Source: Methylophilus rhizosphaerae (GTDB lineage Bacteria; Pseudomonadota; Gammaproteobacteria; Burkholderiales; Methylophilaceae). From it: DNA of 64,000 bases. Shown piece by piece: positions 26,984-36,248 of the stretch (positions are counted from its first letter, which is position 1; every line of letters begins with the position of its first letter). Location: assembly GCF_900100975.1 (NCBI RefSeq), contig NZ_FNFX01000005.1:1-64000 (forward strand). Reading direction: 5' to 3'. The notes beneath the pieces were generated by a model. That model was given only the letters and a program-made list of their open reading frames with translations. It searched no databases and had not been told where the DNA came from. Position numbers and translations under genes: made by a program.

Positions 26984-27108
26984 GTGTTATCTCCTGTTGT
27001 GATCAAATGTATACGCAGTTTATTGATTACAAGTTCAAAGATAAATAATCAACATTTGATTATACTGTTCAATATTCATGAACAATTTATACCACTACCG
27101 GTAAGACT

Positions 27109-28005
27109 ATGGATAGTAATGAAGGTTTGAAACGCTTTGTACGTGTGGCCGAACTTGGTAGCTTTACCAAAGCGGCTGAGAGTCTTGGATTGCCCAAAGC
27201 CAGCATTTCGCAGGCGGTGCAGCAGCTGGAGAGCAAACTGCAAACCCAGCTGTTTCACCGTACTACACGTAAGGTACAGCTGACACCGGATGGGCAATTG
27301 TTTTATGAAAAAAGCAAAAATGTACTCAGCGAAATTGAGGAACTGGAAACCTTGTTCATCAGTGATGACCGGCAGGTTTCAGGGTTAATTCGCGTCAATA
27401 TGTCGCATCCGATGGCGCGCCACCTGGTTATCCCTGCCCTGCCTGCCTTTCTGCAACGTTATCCCAACCTGACCATAGATATCAGCAGTGAAGATCGCAA
27501 AGTAGACCTGATCAGCGAAGGCTATGACTGTGTGGTGAGAACCGGCGAAGCCGAAGAAACCGGTATGTTTATGCGCAAAATCGGCGAAATGCAGCAAACC
27601 AACTTTGTCAGCCCGTCTTATATTACGGCATATGGTGAGCCTGAAACCCTTGCTGACCTGGAGCATCATTACCTGATCCATTACCAGACCAGCAGCCACA
27701 AACGCTTTGATGCCTTTGAATATCGCGCAGGTGATCAAGTCCATGCCTGCAAAATGAACAGCCGTATTTGCGTCAACAATACCGATGCCTACCGTGCCGC
27801 CTGCGCAGCCGGGCTCGGCATTATGCAGGCACCCAGATTCGGCGCACACGAGTTACTGCGTAGCGGTGACCTGGTAGAAGTGTTGCACGACTACACCGCG
27901 CCACCCATGCCTGTTTCCATCCTCTTTCCCCACCGGCGCAACTTGTCAAAACGGGTGCGTATTTTTATGGACTGGCTGACTGAAACCATTGTGGCGCAGC
28001 TTTAA
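27109..28005 (+). CDS. LysR-family regulator
   Basis: 298 residues: N-terminal winged helix-turn-helix (about 1-65; SFTKAAESLGLPKASISQAV) and a substrate-binding domain (about 90-290). The intergenic region shared with the SDR gene (26984-27108) is AT-rich and contains near-symmetric TGATTA/TAATCA stretches fitting a LysR operator. It likely regulates the divergent SDR and itself. Confidence 0.92.
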   Translation: MDSNEGLKRFVRVAELGSFTKAAESLGLPKASISQAVQQLESKLQTQLFHRTTRKVQLTPDGQLFYEKSKNVLSEIEELETLFISDDRQVSGLIRVNMSHPMARHLVIPALPAFLQRYPNLTIDISSEDRKVDLISEGYDCVVRTGEAEETGMFMRKIGEMQQTNFVSPSYITAYGEPETLADLEHHYLIHYQTSSHKRFDAFEYRAGDQVHACKMNSRICVNNTDAYRAACAAGLGIMQAPRFGAHELLRSGDLVEVLHDYTAPPMPVSILFPHRRNLSKRVRIFMDWLTETIVAQL

Positions 28006-28017
28006 TTATTTAAGGAA

Positions 28018-28788
28018 TTACGAGTATTCGGAGGGGGGTACGCCAAAATGCCGTTTGAACATGGCGGTAAATGCGCTTGGACTGGCGTAGCCGCAATCGA
28101 GCGCCACATCAATAATTTTATCGCCAGCCGCCAGCCTGCGTATTGCAATAAATAACCTGGCCTGCTCGCGCCACTGTGCGAAACTCATGCCGGTTTGCTT
28201 GAAAAATACTCGATGAATGGTTTTGGATGAAACCGCCAGCTTTCCCGCCCACTGTGCTGCGGTAGAAGTATCTGCCGGGTAGTTGATCAGGGCGTTACAT
28301 ATTTCGCCAATACGAGGGTCAGCAGGCATGGGCAGGAATAAAGGCAACACATCTGCACCGTGCAATTCATCAATCAGCAGTTGCATCACACGCTCATCCC
28401 TGCTGCCAACCGCATAATTTAACGGGATTGAAGTTGCCGCCACAATCAGCTCCCGCAGCAAGGGGGAAACATTCAGCACACGGGTTTTGGCAGGCAGCGC
28501 ATCGACTTTTGATGTATCAATAAACACCGTACGCATCTGCACATTGCCAGACATTTTCACGTCATGTGCTTCTCCCGCCTGGACCCATAATGCCCGGTTA
28601 GGCGGAATCACCCAGGCACCGCCAGCCACGTTGATCATCATCATGCCTTCAATCGCAAACAGCAATTGCCCGCGCGGATGGCTGTGCCAGCCAGTCGAGG
28701 TGCCTGTGGGCCAATTGACATCCATGGCGGCCATGGGCCGTAGTGCATCATGAAAATCCAGGTATTTTTTTGACGGATCAGTGCTCAT
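28018..28788 (-). CDS. AraC-family regulator with cupin domain (NimR-like)
   Basis: 256 residues: cupin sensor (about 15-90; WHSHPRGQLLFAIEG, PPNRALWVQAGEAHDV) and C-terminal double helix-turn-helix (about 160-256; LAVSSKTIHRVFFKQTGMSF, DCGYASPSAFTAMFKRHFG). Regulators of this type sit beside exporter genes, and a drug-efflux gene lies divergently at 28895. The GTG at 28824 is an alternative start. Confidence 0.87.
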   Translation of the reverse strand: MSTDPSKKYLDFHDALRPMAAMDVNWPTGTSTGWHSHPRGQLLFAIEGMMMINVAGGAWVIPPNRALWVQAGEAHDVKMSGNVQMRTVFIDTSKVDALPAKTRVLNVSPLLRELIVAATSIPLNYAVGSRDERVMQLLIDELHGADVLPLFLPMPADPRIGEICNALINYPADTSTAAQWAGKLAVSSKTIHRVFFKQTGMSFAQWREQARLFIAIRRLAAGDKIIDVALDCGYASPSAFTAMFKRHFGVPPSEYS

Positions 28789-28894
28789 TGCCGAAAATGT
28801 CCCAAATACGACATATATTGTCACTATAGAGCGAGACGGACCTGATTCAAAGCCTTATATTGGCTGCACGATTTAATTGAATATCGACACGACT

Positions 28895-30130
28895 ATGGAA
28901 AACATCGCAACCCCTGCTTCAAATCCCGCAACCCACCAGAGGCAACTCCCGCCGGTGCAGCCTGAAGGATTCATTTTCAAAGTGGTCGGCGCAGCCGCCT
29001 TTGCGCACTTGCTCAACGACCTGATACAGGCGGTATTACCCTCTGTCTATCCCATGCTGAAAACCAGTTTTGCGCTGAGCTTTGCCCAGATAGGCTGGAT
29101 TTCACTGGTCTACCAGGTCACGGCTTCCTTGCTGCAACCGTGGATAGGCTTATATACCGACAAACACCACAAGCCTTACCTGCTGCCATTGGGCATGGGC
29201 GTCACCTTGCTGGGCGTCGGCATGCTGGCCATTGCCAGCAGCTATACCATGTTGCTGATCGCCTCCTCCCTGATTGGGGTGGGCTCATCCACCTTTCACC
29301 CGGAAGCATCACGCGTGGCACGGCTGGCTTCGGGCGGGCGTTTTGGCACGGCACAATCGACGTTCCAGGTCGGCGGCAATACCGGCTCTGCCATCGGCCC
29401 CTTGCTGGCCGCGCTGATCGTGATTCCGTTCGGGCAAGTGGCGATTGGCTGGTTCATGCTGGCGGCATTACTGGCCATCTGGGTGCTGTTGAAAATTACC
29501 CGCTGGCGTGTACGCCATGCACATGCCCATCTCATGGCGGCAAAACAGCATGTGACTGCACACCTGAGCCGGCACCAGATTATCCGCGCCCTGGTCGTGA
29601 TTGCCATCCTGATGTTCGCCAAGTTTGTGTATATCGCCGCTTTCACTAATTACTTCACGTTTTACCTGATTGAACGGTTTGGCTTGGCGGTACAACAATC
29701 GCAATTGTATTTATTCGCCTTCCTGGCAGCCGTCGCACTCGGCACCTTCGCCGGTGGCCCGGTCGGGGACAAAATAGGCCGCAAGGCCGTGATCTGGACA
29801 TCTTTTCTGGGCGTGGCGCCATTTGCCCTGTTGCTGCCCTATGCCAATCTTTTCTGGACGGCTGCGCTGTCAGTCGTGGTTGGCCTGGTCATGTCATCGG
29901 CATTTGCCGCGCTGGTGGTGTATGCGCAAGAAGCGGTACCTGGACGGGTGGGCATGGTGTCAGGGGTGATGTTTGGCCTGATGTTCGGCATTAGCGGCAT
30001 AGGCGCCGCCGGCCTGGGCATGCTGGCAGACTCACTGGGCATCGTCTGGGTGTATGGCATCTGCGCTTACCTGCCGTTGCTGGGTATCATGACGGCACTA
30101 TTGCCTGATACACGACCGCTCAAACAATAA
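28895..30130 (+). CDS. MFS transporter, fosmidomycin-resistance (Fsr) type
   Basis: 411 residues with 12 membrane spans. FAHLLNDLIQAVLPSVYPML at the start and ARLASGGRFGTAQSTFQVGG are typical of the Fsr group of major-facilitator drug exporters; GDKIGRKAVIW is the conserved MFS loop. It probably exports a toxic compound across the inner membrane. The ATG at 28895 is used; an in-frame TTG lies 18 bases upstream. It is divergent from the NimR-like regulator. Confidence 0.92.
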   Translation: MENIATPASNPATHQRQLPPVQPEGFIFKVVGAAAFAHLLNDLIQAVLPSVYPMLKTSFALSFAQIGWISLVYQVTASLLQPWIGLYTDKHHKPYLLPLGMGVTLLGVGMLAIASSYTMLLIASSLIGVGSSTFHPEASRVARLASGGRFGTAQSTFQVGGNTGSAIGPLLAALIVIPFGQVAIGWFMLAALLAIWVLLKITRWRVRHAHAHLMAAKQHVTAHLSRHQIIRALVVIAILMFAKFVYIAAFTNYFTFYLIERFGLAVQQSQLYLFAFLAAVALGTFAGGPVGDKIGRKAVIWTSFLGVAPFALLLPYANLFWTAALSVVVGLVMSSAFAALVVYAQEAVPGRVGMVSGVMFGLMFGISGIGAAGLGMLADSLGIVWVYGICAYLPLLGIMTALLPDTRPLKQ

Positions 30131-30150
30131 CACTTTCCGGTTATTCAGGC

Positions 30151-30180
30151 GAGGCCAGGCTCACTCCCTGGCCTCTTTTT
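30151..30180 (+). terminator. Intrinsic terminator after Fsr gene
   Basis: GAGGCCAGG and CCTGGCCTC form a 9-bp stem with a 7-base loop followed by five T. It overlaps the 3' end of the convergent Ada-like gene. Confidence 0.8.
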
Positions 30181-30670
30181 CAATCAACGCCTGCTTGCGT
30201 GCCAGCCCCCAGCGGTAACCGGAAAGCGAACCATCATTGCGGACAACCCGATGACAGGGAATCACCACGGCCAACGTATTGGCAGCACAGGCACTGGCAA
30301 CGGCGCGTACCGCTTTCGGCTGGCCAATCCGGCTGGCAAGTTCGCTGTAACTCAGCGTCGTACCGTAAGGAATTTCGCGCAAAGCCTGCCATACCCGTTG
30401 CTGGAACACCGCTCCCTGGATATCCAGCGGCAAATCCAGCTGGTCGGGCCTGCAACGCTTGCAAGGACGGAAACCAGCGTGCTCCGCTGCCGCAGCAGTG
30501 GCATGAAACTCGACATTTTCGGGATTAGGCTGGCGCACGCCACAAGAGGGCCGGCAATACACGCCTGTGGTTTTCACTGAATAGAAAAACTGCCCATCCG
30601 CGCTGACATCCCGTGCCAGCACTTGCTGCCAGCGCGGGTCGAGCATCTGCATTTTTGTCTCTTTATTCAT
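30161..30670 (-). CDS. Shortened Ada: metal-binding domain fused to O6-alkylguanine transferase
   Basis: 169 residues. Residues about 10-78 are the Ada methylphosphotriester domain with its four zinc cysteines (YCRPSC and RPCKRC). Directly after, about 80-168 is the catalytic half of O6-methylguanine methyltransferase: AVFQQRVWQALREIPYGTTL, the acceptor cysteine in VIPCHRVV and the loop GYRWGLARKQ. Full-length Ada (about 350) has an AraC helix-turn-helix and the transferase N-terminal domain between these parts; both are missing. It should repair alkylated DNA but lacks the activator part. Confidence 0.85.
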   Translation of the reverse strand: MNKETKMQMLDPRWQQVLARDVSADGQFFYSVKTTGVYCRPSCGVRQPNPENVEFHATAAAAEHAGFRPCKRCRPDQLDLPLDIQGAVFQQRVWQALREIPYGTTLSYSELASRIGQPKAVRAVASACAANTLAVVIPCHRVVRNDGSLSGYRWGLARKQALIEKEARE

Positions 30671-30809
30671 CGTATTGAATTAAGTCTTTATGAATGAATG
30701 ACATTAGACCTGACCCCCAGGAGGTAAACACTCCGATACTTGCTTTTGAATGCCTGCACACAAAAGAGTATGCCAGCATCACACACGCACTCAATGAATA
30801 TTTGCGACG

Positions 30810-30833
30810 AAAAAAACGGGGCCTCAGCCCCGT
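30810..30833 (-). terminator. Intrinsic terminator after cytochrome c gene
   Basis: ACGGGGC and GCCCCGT pair around CTCA; on the minus strand a run of seven T follows. It lies 27 bases beyond the cytochrome c stop and may also end mau transcripts. 30671-30809 holds no gene. Confidence 0.8.
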
Positions 30834-30859
30834 AACTTGTACATCTGCAAGTTAGAGAT

Positions 30860-31210
30860 TTACAAGGAGGTGATCCACTGTACGACTTCTTTAAATTCGT
30901 CATCGCTTAATTTTCCGGCGTTAGGCGGCATAGGCAGTACACCCCAGCTACCCCGGCCACCTTCCTTGATTTTTTTAATCAGCATGTCCTGCACGTCCTG
31001 GCCTTTGTATTTGGCAGCCACTTCTTTGTAACCAGGACCGACTTTACGTGAGTCCACATTGTGGCACGCCAGGCAGCCGCCTTTGTCGGCAAGGGCCAAG
31101 CCGTCGGCCAGTACAGTTTGTGTATTTAAACCCAGGGAGGCCGCTAACAGCAGTGCCGCGCCTGTGGCTTTGGACGGTCGGCCAGATGAAGCAAATGGTT
31201 GAGTATGCAT
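30860..31210 (-). CDS. Small class I cytochrome c (c551/c552-like)
   Basis: 116 residues with a signal peptide (ends VLADG, about residue 36) and one heme site CLACH; the axial Met is in LPMPPNAGKLSDDE. Periplasmic electron carrier. AGGAAC precedes the ATG at 31210. It follows mauN by about 150 bases on the same strand, so it could receive electrons from methylamine dehydrogenase or its blue copper carrier; this is inference from position. Confidence 0.9.
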   Translation of the reverse strand: MHTQPFASSGRPSKATGAALLLAASLGLNTQTVLADGLALADKGGCLACHNVDSRKVGPGYKEVAAKYKGQDVQDMLIKKIKEGGRGSWGVLPMPPNAGKLSDDEFKEVVQWITSL

Positions 31211-31358
31211 AATGTTCCTGAAATCCAAAATAATTGCGGTAATCAAATTCTAAAGCTGGCCATGGCGCCCGAATGGCAAGAATCGGCATGAGTTACAACG
31301 CTGACATACTGGCGTCAAACAAGCATGCTCCAGGCCTTGCCAGGTAGAGAGGAAGCAC

Positions 31359-32207
31359 CTAATCCTGGCTGACAACAGGAATGCCTTTAAACGAACCCGC
31401 ACGCTTCAGGTTCAGGCTCATGGCTAATGCGCCGGTGGAACACTGATCCAGGCAGGCGCCGCAACGCGTACAATCCCCATGAGTCACCAGGTCCGCCTTC
31501 CTGGCCACTACCGGCGCCAGCACATGCGGTTCCGGGCAGACTTTGATACATTCGGCACAGCCATTGCAGGCGCCGGATTGCGTCGCCTTGACACGCAAGC
31601 GGCCATAGCGGCCAAGTTCGGAATAAAACGCACCGACCGGGCACAGATGGCTGCACCAGCCGCGGCGTGTCACGAAAATATCGAACAGGAAAATACTCGC
31701 CAGCACCATCGCACCCGTCATGGAGCCCCACATCAGCTCGCGCTGGAACTGGGTGATAGGATTGACCATTTCCCACGCCAGCTTGCCGGATAGCAGTGAC
31801 AGTAACAGGGATAGCAACAGGATCGCCACGCGCAGGTTTTTCGACAGCGTGAAATTGCTTTTGATATGCAGTTTCTGGCGTATCCAGTACGACAAATCCG
31901 TCAGCAGGTTGATCGGGCACACCCAGCTGCAATAAATACGGCCACCAAACAGGGCATACAAGCCAGCCACAATCAGCATGCCTATCAATGCGCTTTTACC
32001 CAGGGGAGCGCCCGCCAACAGGGATTGCAGCCAGATATAGGGATCAGTCAACCCTATGCCGAACCAGGTACTGGAGGATAAATTGCCCTGGGCGAAATAG
32101 CCCCCTTCTGGCAACTCCATCGCAAAAGCGGCAATGATTAACAACTGCATCACGCGGCGGCTGAATAACCAGCGATTGCGGTAGAAGAAGGCAAGAGTAC
32201 GACGCAT
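31359..32207 (-). CDS. mauN: MauN, polyferredoxin-type membrane protein
   Basis: 282 residues, NapH-like. Four or more membrane spans (about 20-40, 68-90, 115-135, 150-172), a CSWVCPINLL and a CSHLCPVGAF motif at membrane edges, and two C-terminal [4Fe-4S] sites (CNGCAECIKVCPEPH, CTRCGACLDQC). In mau clusters it is thought to pass electrons with MauM; not strictly essential in studied species. The ATG at 32207 lies just past the mauM stop, so the two are coupled. Confidence 0.93.
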   Translation of the reverse strand: MRRTLAFFYRNRWLFSRRVMQLLIIAAFAMELPEGGYFAQGNLSSSTWFGIGLTDPYIWLQSLLAGAPLGKSALIGMLIVAGLYALFGGRIYCSWVCPINLLTDLSYWIRQKLHIKSNFTLSKNLRVAILLLSLLLSLLSGKLAWEMVNPITQFQRELMWGSMTGAMVLASIFLFDIFVTRRGWCSHLCPVGAFYSELGRYGRLRVKATQSGACNGCAECIKVCPEPHVLAPVVARKADLVTHGDCTRCGACLDQCSTGALAMSLNLKRAGSFKGIPVVSQD

Positions 32208-32212
32208 AGCGT

Positions 32213-32893
32213 TTACCAGCGGCCCACCGATTGCGCGCCTTCGACCCCCAGGCCGAGTTCGCGGGGCAACACGCGGATCGCGGCTTCGGAGAGTACGCAG
32301 TGTTTTTCGCAAGTGCCACAACCGGTGCATTTACTGCTATCTACCGTAGGAATCTGCAGCAAACCTACCTCATTCTTAACCGGTTTCAACGAGATGGCTT
32401 CCCCGATAATCGGGCACACGCGCACGCAAATACTGCAGGTCAGGCCTTTGTAGTTAAGGCAGGTTTCATGCCCCACCAGCACAGCCACGCCCATATCGGC
32501 TTTCTTGATATCGGTCAGTAAAGGACTGAGCGCGCCGGTCGGGCAAGCGCGGGCACACGGAATATCGGTACACATGCGGCAGGGGTCGGTGCGTGCGACA
32601 AAATAAGGCGTACCGGTGGGTGCCGGGTCACTCCAGCTGGCCAGGTGCAGGATATCGTAAGGACAGGCTTCTACGCACAAGCCACAGCGGATGCAGGCGG
32701 CATTGAACTCCGCTTCAGGCAGCGCACCAGGTGGCCGCAGGACACTGGCGGCAGGCGCCGGGCGCGAATCCAGTATGGCTTTGCCAAACACGGTAATGAC
32801 GGTAGCCGCACCCAGTTTGCGGAACACCTTGCGAAAGACTTTGCGCCGTTCAGGCTCTTCGATTTCTGCTGCTACAGATATTTTGTCTGCCAT
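32213..32893 (-). CDS. mauM: MauM, ferredoxin-type protein
   Basis: 226 residues, NapG-like. An N-terminal segment (RRKVFRKVFRKLG) resembles a twin-arginine-like leader, followed by four [4Fe-4S] cysteine groups: CIRCGLCVEACP, CRMCTDIPCARACP, CSICVRVCP and CTGCGTCEKHC. Proposed electron transfer role in methylamine oxidation. The ATG at 32893 has CAGGAG upstream and lies inside the 3' end of mauL, overlapping by about 44 bases. Confidence 0.93.
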   Translation of the reverse strand: MADKISVAAEIEEPERRKVFRKVFRKLGAATVITVFGKAILDSRPAPAASVLRPPGALPEAEFNAACIRCGLCVEACPYDILHLASWSDPAPTGTPYFVARTDPCRMCTDIPCARACPTGALSPLLTDIKKADMGVAVLVGHETCLNYKGLTCSICVRVCPIIGEAISLKPVKNEVGLLQIPTVDSSKCTGCGTCEKHCVLSEAAIRVLPRELGLGVEGAQSVGRW

Positions 32894-33368
32894 TGCGTAT
32901 CTCCTGGCCGGAAAGTCCTGATGAAACAACAGAGGAAACGGGCGAAACGGAGGACGACACCCGGGTATCATTCACGTCCAGTGTGGCCCGGATGATGGGG
33001 TGTATCCAGCATTGCAGCAGAAATTCCCCCTTGGCCTCTTTTGGCACAACCCAACTGACAGTTTTGCCCGGTGTTTGCACGCCGAGATTCACCATAGTGC
33101 CATCCGGGTAAGTGACGTAGATACTGTGAGAAATATCCGAGTGGTTGCTGATCAGGATCCTGTCGCCAGCCTGCGGCACAAAATCCACCGGTGCAAACTC
33201 GTGGTCGGACAGCGTCATGGTATGCGTAGGTGCGGACGTGCTGTCAGCGGGACTGTTCATGGTCGCGCAACTCACCAGGAATAAGGTGCCAGCACCCAGC
33301 AACGTATAGAGCCCCCAGGTAGCGAATTTGCGTGGCATGCTCATCATTAATAATATATATCTCTTCAT
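32850..33368 (-). CDS. mauL: MauL, cupredoxin-like lipoprotein
   Basis: About 172 residues. A hydrophobic leader ends in a lipobox (LFLVSC), then a cupredoxin fold of about 90 residues: TMTLSDHEFAPVDFVPQAGD, NHSDISHSIYVTYP and FLLQCWIHPIIRATLDV. His, Cys and His copper ligands are present, but the usual axial Met after the CxxH motif is not seen. The tail is Ser-rich. Position between mauG and mauM identifies it as MauL, a protein of unknown biochemical role needed in the pathway in some species. The exact start is uncertain (ATG 33368 or 33344). Confidence 0.82.
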   Translation of the reverse strand: MKRYILLMMSMPRKFATWGLYTLLGAGTLFLVSCATMNSPADSTSAPTHTMTLSDHEFAPVDFVPQAGDRILISNHSDISHSIYVTYPDGTMVNLGVQTPGKTVSWVVPKEAKGEFLLQCWIHPIIRATLDVNDTRVSSSVSPVSSVVSSGLSGQEIRNGRQNICSSRNRRA

Positions 33369-33392
33369 AAACACCGTTTCATTCGATCATGG

Positions 33393-34400
33393 CTATTGCG
33401 GCATGGCGGGCGCCTGAATGCCCAGCGGGCCGCCATCCAGGCTTTTAATAAATGCAATCAGGTCACTCTCTTCCAGCTCAGAAAGCTCAAACTGATGCAT
33501 GTCGGTGGACAGGCTGGGGCGCTGGATAGCCTCACTTTTATAATGCCTGATCACGGTTTTCAGGTCGTGCATGGAGCCGTCATGCATATAGGGACCGCTA
33601 ATCGGCAAGTCACGCAACGAAGGTGTCTTGAACGCATACTGCATCAAGGTGACTTCCGCCGGTACCCTGGTGCCACGCCCCAGGTCCGCACTGGCCAGGC
33701 CAATATCATGAAAGCCATCATCGGTAAAACGCCATGAGCTATGGCAGGCGGCACAATTGGCTTTATTTTTATCATTGAACACGGCGAACCCGCGCTTGGC
33801 CTCTTCGCTGATGGCCTGTTCATCGCCGTTGATCCATTGATCAAACGGCGCCTGATTGGAGACCAGTGTGCGCTGGAAACTCGCCAGTGCTTGTGTAATC
33901 CGTTCCGGATTAATCGTGTCATTGCCAAACGCCTGCGCAAACAGCGGGCGGTAGCCCTGGATCTGGTTTAAACGGTTCGCCAGGCTGGCAAGGTCAAAAT
34001 TCATTTCGTGTACCGTGGTAATGGGCAAAACGGCCTGCACTTCCAGTGTGCCGGCGCGGCCATCCCACATCAGCGTACTTAACCAGGCGCTATTGAGCAC
34101 CGTGGGAGTACGGCGGGCATTTTTGACACCGTCGGCTTGCAGGGGCAGGATGCGCCCGTCACTCCAGCGTTTGTCTGGTGCATGGCACGTTGCACAAGCC
34201 ATTTCCCCTGTCCGTGAAAGGCGCGCATCGAAAAACAGGGTTTTTCCCAGCGTGATCTTTTCAGGGGTCAGGGGATTGGACGTGGGTGCCGGGATACTGT
34301 CCGGCCGCTTGAATTTTTCCCTGGCAGGAAGCTCAGCGGACCAGGCAGATCCCATCACCATCAGTGTGCTTGCCATTAGAATAAAGCTTCTAAACCACAT
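33393..34400 (-). CDS. mauG: MauG, diheme enzyme for TTQ maturation
   Basis: 335 residues with a signal peptide (about 1-21) and two heme sites, CATCH (about 71) and CAACH (about 219), in a cytochrome c peroxidase-like fold. MauG completes the tryptophan tryptophylquinone cofactor of MauA by oxidising it at long range. Trp in LMWDGRA and in [11 protein letters not shown] sit where the hopping Trp residues of the Paracoccus enzyme lie, and GPYMHDGS offers the unusual Tyr heme ligand (by analogy). It follows mauA by about 40 bases. Confidence 0.95.
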   Translation of the reverse strand: MWFRSFILMASTLMVMGSAWSAELPAREKFKRPDSIPAPTSNPLTPEKITLGKTLFFDARLSRTGEMACATCHAPDKRWSDGRILPLQADGVKNARRTPTVLNSAWLSTLMWDGRAGTLEVQAVLPITTVHEMNFDLASLANRLNQIQGYRPLFAQAFGNDTINPERITQALASFQRTLVSNQAPFDQWINGDEQAISEEAKRGFAVFNDKNKANCAACHSSWRFTDDGFHDIGLASADLGRGTRVPAEVTLMQYAFKTPSLRDLPISGPYMHDGSMHDLKTVIRHYKSEAIQRPSLSTDMHQFELSELEESDLIAFIKSLDGGPLGIQAPAMPQ

Positions 34401-34443
34401 ACTGATTATCTTCTACATTAAAACCTGAGTTGCTTGTCCAGGA

Positions 34444-35007
34444 TTAGCTGGCTTTACCAACGATTGGTGAAATGGTGCAGTGATAAGTCATGGCATCATT
34501 GTCAGCACCGAAACACCAGACGATGTCGTTGTTGAACTCCGGACGGTAAACCGGCAACTCACCTTGTGTATTGACGCAGTTACAACGGCCGCAAGTCTGT
34601 TTGCCACAGCAATCACGGTAAGCAATCAGGTAAGTCTGCTGGTCACCCGGGTTGAAGCAACTTGCTACCCAGGAGCTTGGGGACAGGCTGCTGCCTGGTG
34701 GGCAGGAAGTCAGCGTACCACCACAGCAGTCACACAAGTTACCGTCGATCGTACAATGGCGCCAGTAGTCACAAGCCTTGGGATCCTTGTCCTGTGGCTT
34801 GAAGCCGCTTCTGGTCAGGTTACCCGTGGTCGCAGCCTGTACTTCACCCCCCAGGCGTGAGCGGCGGTCTACCGGCAACAGTGGCAGCAAGGCTGAACCT
34901 GCCAGGAAACCACCCAGGCGGCCGATAAAACTACGTCTGCCGGTTTTGCTGGCGGTGGTCCGTGCCAGCTTCTCAATTTTTGAGTCAAACCCTGTATTTT
35001 TTTTCAT
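34444..35007 (-). CDS. mauA: Methylamine dehydrogenase light chain (TTQ subunit)
   Basis: 187 residues. A long leader with the twin-arginine motif GRRSFIGRLG (about 23-32) precedes the mature small subunit. Its many cysteines (six disulfides) and the two Trp that form TTQ are visible: DYWRHCTIDG and NDIVWCFG. With MauB it oxidises methylamine to formaldehyde and ammonia in the periplasm and passes electrons to a blue copper protein. CGGAGAG precedes the ATG. Size is normal. Confidence 0.97.
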   Translation of the reverse strand: MKKNTGFDSKIEKLARTTASKTGRRSFIGRLGGFLAGSALLPLLPVDRRSRLGGEVQAATTGNLTRSGFKPQDKDPKACDYWRHCTIDGNLCDCCGGTLTSCPPGSSLSPSSWVASCFNPGDQQTYLIAYRDCCGKQTCGRCNCVNTQGELPVYRPEFNNDIVWCFGADNDAMTYHCTISPIVGKAS

Positions 35008-35040
35008 TTCGTACTCTCCGTATTATTCGCGACCAGGCAA

Positions 35041-35676
35041 TTAATGCACTTTGTTCGCGGTGACTTGTTTGAATTTGGTCGCAGTAGAATCATCTTTCAG
35101 ATAATTCTGCAAAGTAGAATGGCCATGGCGAATAGTTTCAAACAGGCTTTCCACATGCTCACGGGTGTTGCACAGGCCTTTGGCCAGAATCTTGCCATCC
35201 TGGTCCAGCAATACGCCGTAAGGTACTTTTGATACCTGGTAGCGCATACCGATTTCAGCAGACACCACATACAACTCCCCATTCAGCGGGTGGTTCTGCA
35301 GGAACTCGCGGTGCTCGGCTTGTGTACCGTCACTGATCAGCACGACATCGGTCTCCTCGATGCCGGCCACGTCGCGGATGATAGGCAACAGTTTCTGGCA
35401 GATCGGGCAGGAAGGGCCTGTGAACATCAGCAGGCTTGGACGGCCTGGAGTGATGGAGCGACCCACCAGTACAGGCTGGCCGTCAAAGGTATTGGCATTG
35501 AAGATCGGGGAACGCTCGCCAACGTCCGGGCCATGATCGATCATCATCGCGCCCAGTGGCGCCGAACGCTCATGTAGCAGACCGATTTGACGGATCACCC
35601 CCAGCATCAGCGCAGCCAATGCCAGGAAAGACCCCCATAACAGCACATTTGATGCAATCAAGATTCCGTTACTCAT
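35041..35676 (-). CDS. mauD: MauD, thioredoxin-like maturation protein
   Basis: 211 residues: an N-terminal membrane anchor (about 5-27) and a periplasmic thioredoxin-like domain with CPICQKLLP (about 118-126). It is needed to form the disulfides of MauA, together with MauE. AAAGGAAAT precedes the ATG, and the start overlaps the mauE stop by eight bases. Confidence 0.96.
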   Translation of the reverse strand: MSNGILIASNVLLWGSFLALAALMLGVIRQIGLLHERSAPLGAMMIDHGPDVGERSPIFNANTFDGQPVLVGRSITPGRPSLLMFTGPSCPICQKLLPIIRDVAGIEETDVVLISDGTQAEHREFLQNHPLNGELYVVSAEIGMRYQVSKVPYGVLLDQDGKILAKGLCNTREHVESLFETIRHGHSTLQNYLKDDSTATKFKQVTANKVH

Positions 35677-36241
35677 TTGTATTTCCTTTATAAATATCTA
35701 AATTGTTTTTTGCGGTGGGAAAGCCAACAATCATGTCAGCGCCCAGATAGAGCAGAGACAGCATGGCCGCAGAAGCCAGGCCGATCAGGGCCGCCTCTAC
35801 GGAAATCCCACTGATATCTAACGGGACAGCTACGGCATAGAGGCTGACTCCCGACAGGGCAAGCGCACGCAGGACATGGAACATGCCGATGCGGCTCATG
35901 CTGGTCGGGCGACGTACGCAGCCACAATCAATGTGGGTGCGTCCCCTGCCGACGTTGATGGCAATGGCGATCGCAAACAGGATGAACAGGCCAGCGGCGA
36001 CGCTGGCTGCGCCTGTACGTAGCGCAGGTACCAGCAAGGCGATTGCACATCCCAGTTCCACCCAGGGCAATAACTTCGCAAAGGGGGCTACCAGGAAATT
36101 AGGCAACAGCTTGTAGTTCGCCACCACGCCCAGGAACTCGTCCTGGCTGCGAAGCTTGGGAATTGCTGCCGCGGCGAGAATCAGCGCCACAAACAATGAC
36201 GCAAATATCGCAACCGTAGGATCATTCACCATCGAGTCCAT
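35669..36241 (-). CDS. mauE: MauE, membrane protein for MauA maturation
   Basis: 190 residues with about four or five membrane spans (about 12-30, 50-72, 75-98, 120-140, 150-170) in the DoxX/MauE arrangement; the sequence HIDCGCV carries a cysteine pair likely to exchange disulfides with MauD. ATG at 36241 is used; a TTG at 36262 is in frame but inside mauB. Coupled to mauD by overlap. Confidence 0.95.
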   Translation of the reverse strand: MDSMVNDPTVAIFASLFVALILAAAAIPKLRSQDEFLGVVANYKLLPNFLVAPFAKLLPWVELGCAIALLVPALRTGAASVAAGLFILFAIAIAINVGRGRTHIDCGCVRRPTSMSRIGMFHVLRALALSGVSLYAVAVPLDISGISVEAALIGLASAAMLSLLYLGADMIVGFPTAKNNLDIYKGNTNE

Positions 36242-36248
36242 AACGTTC

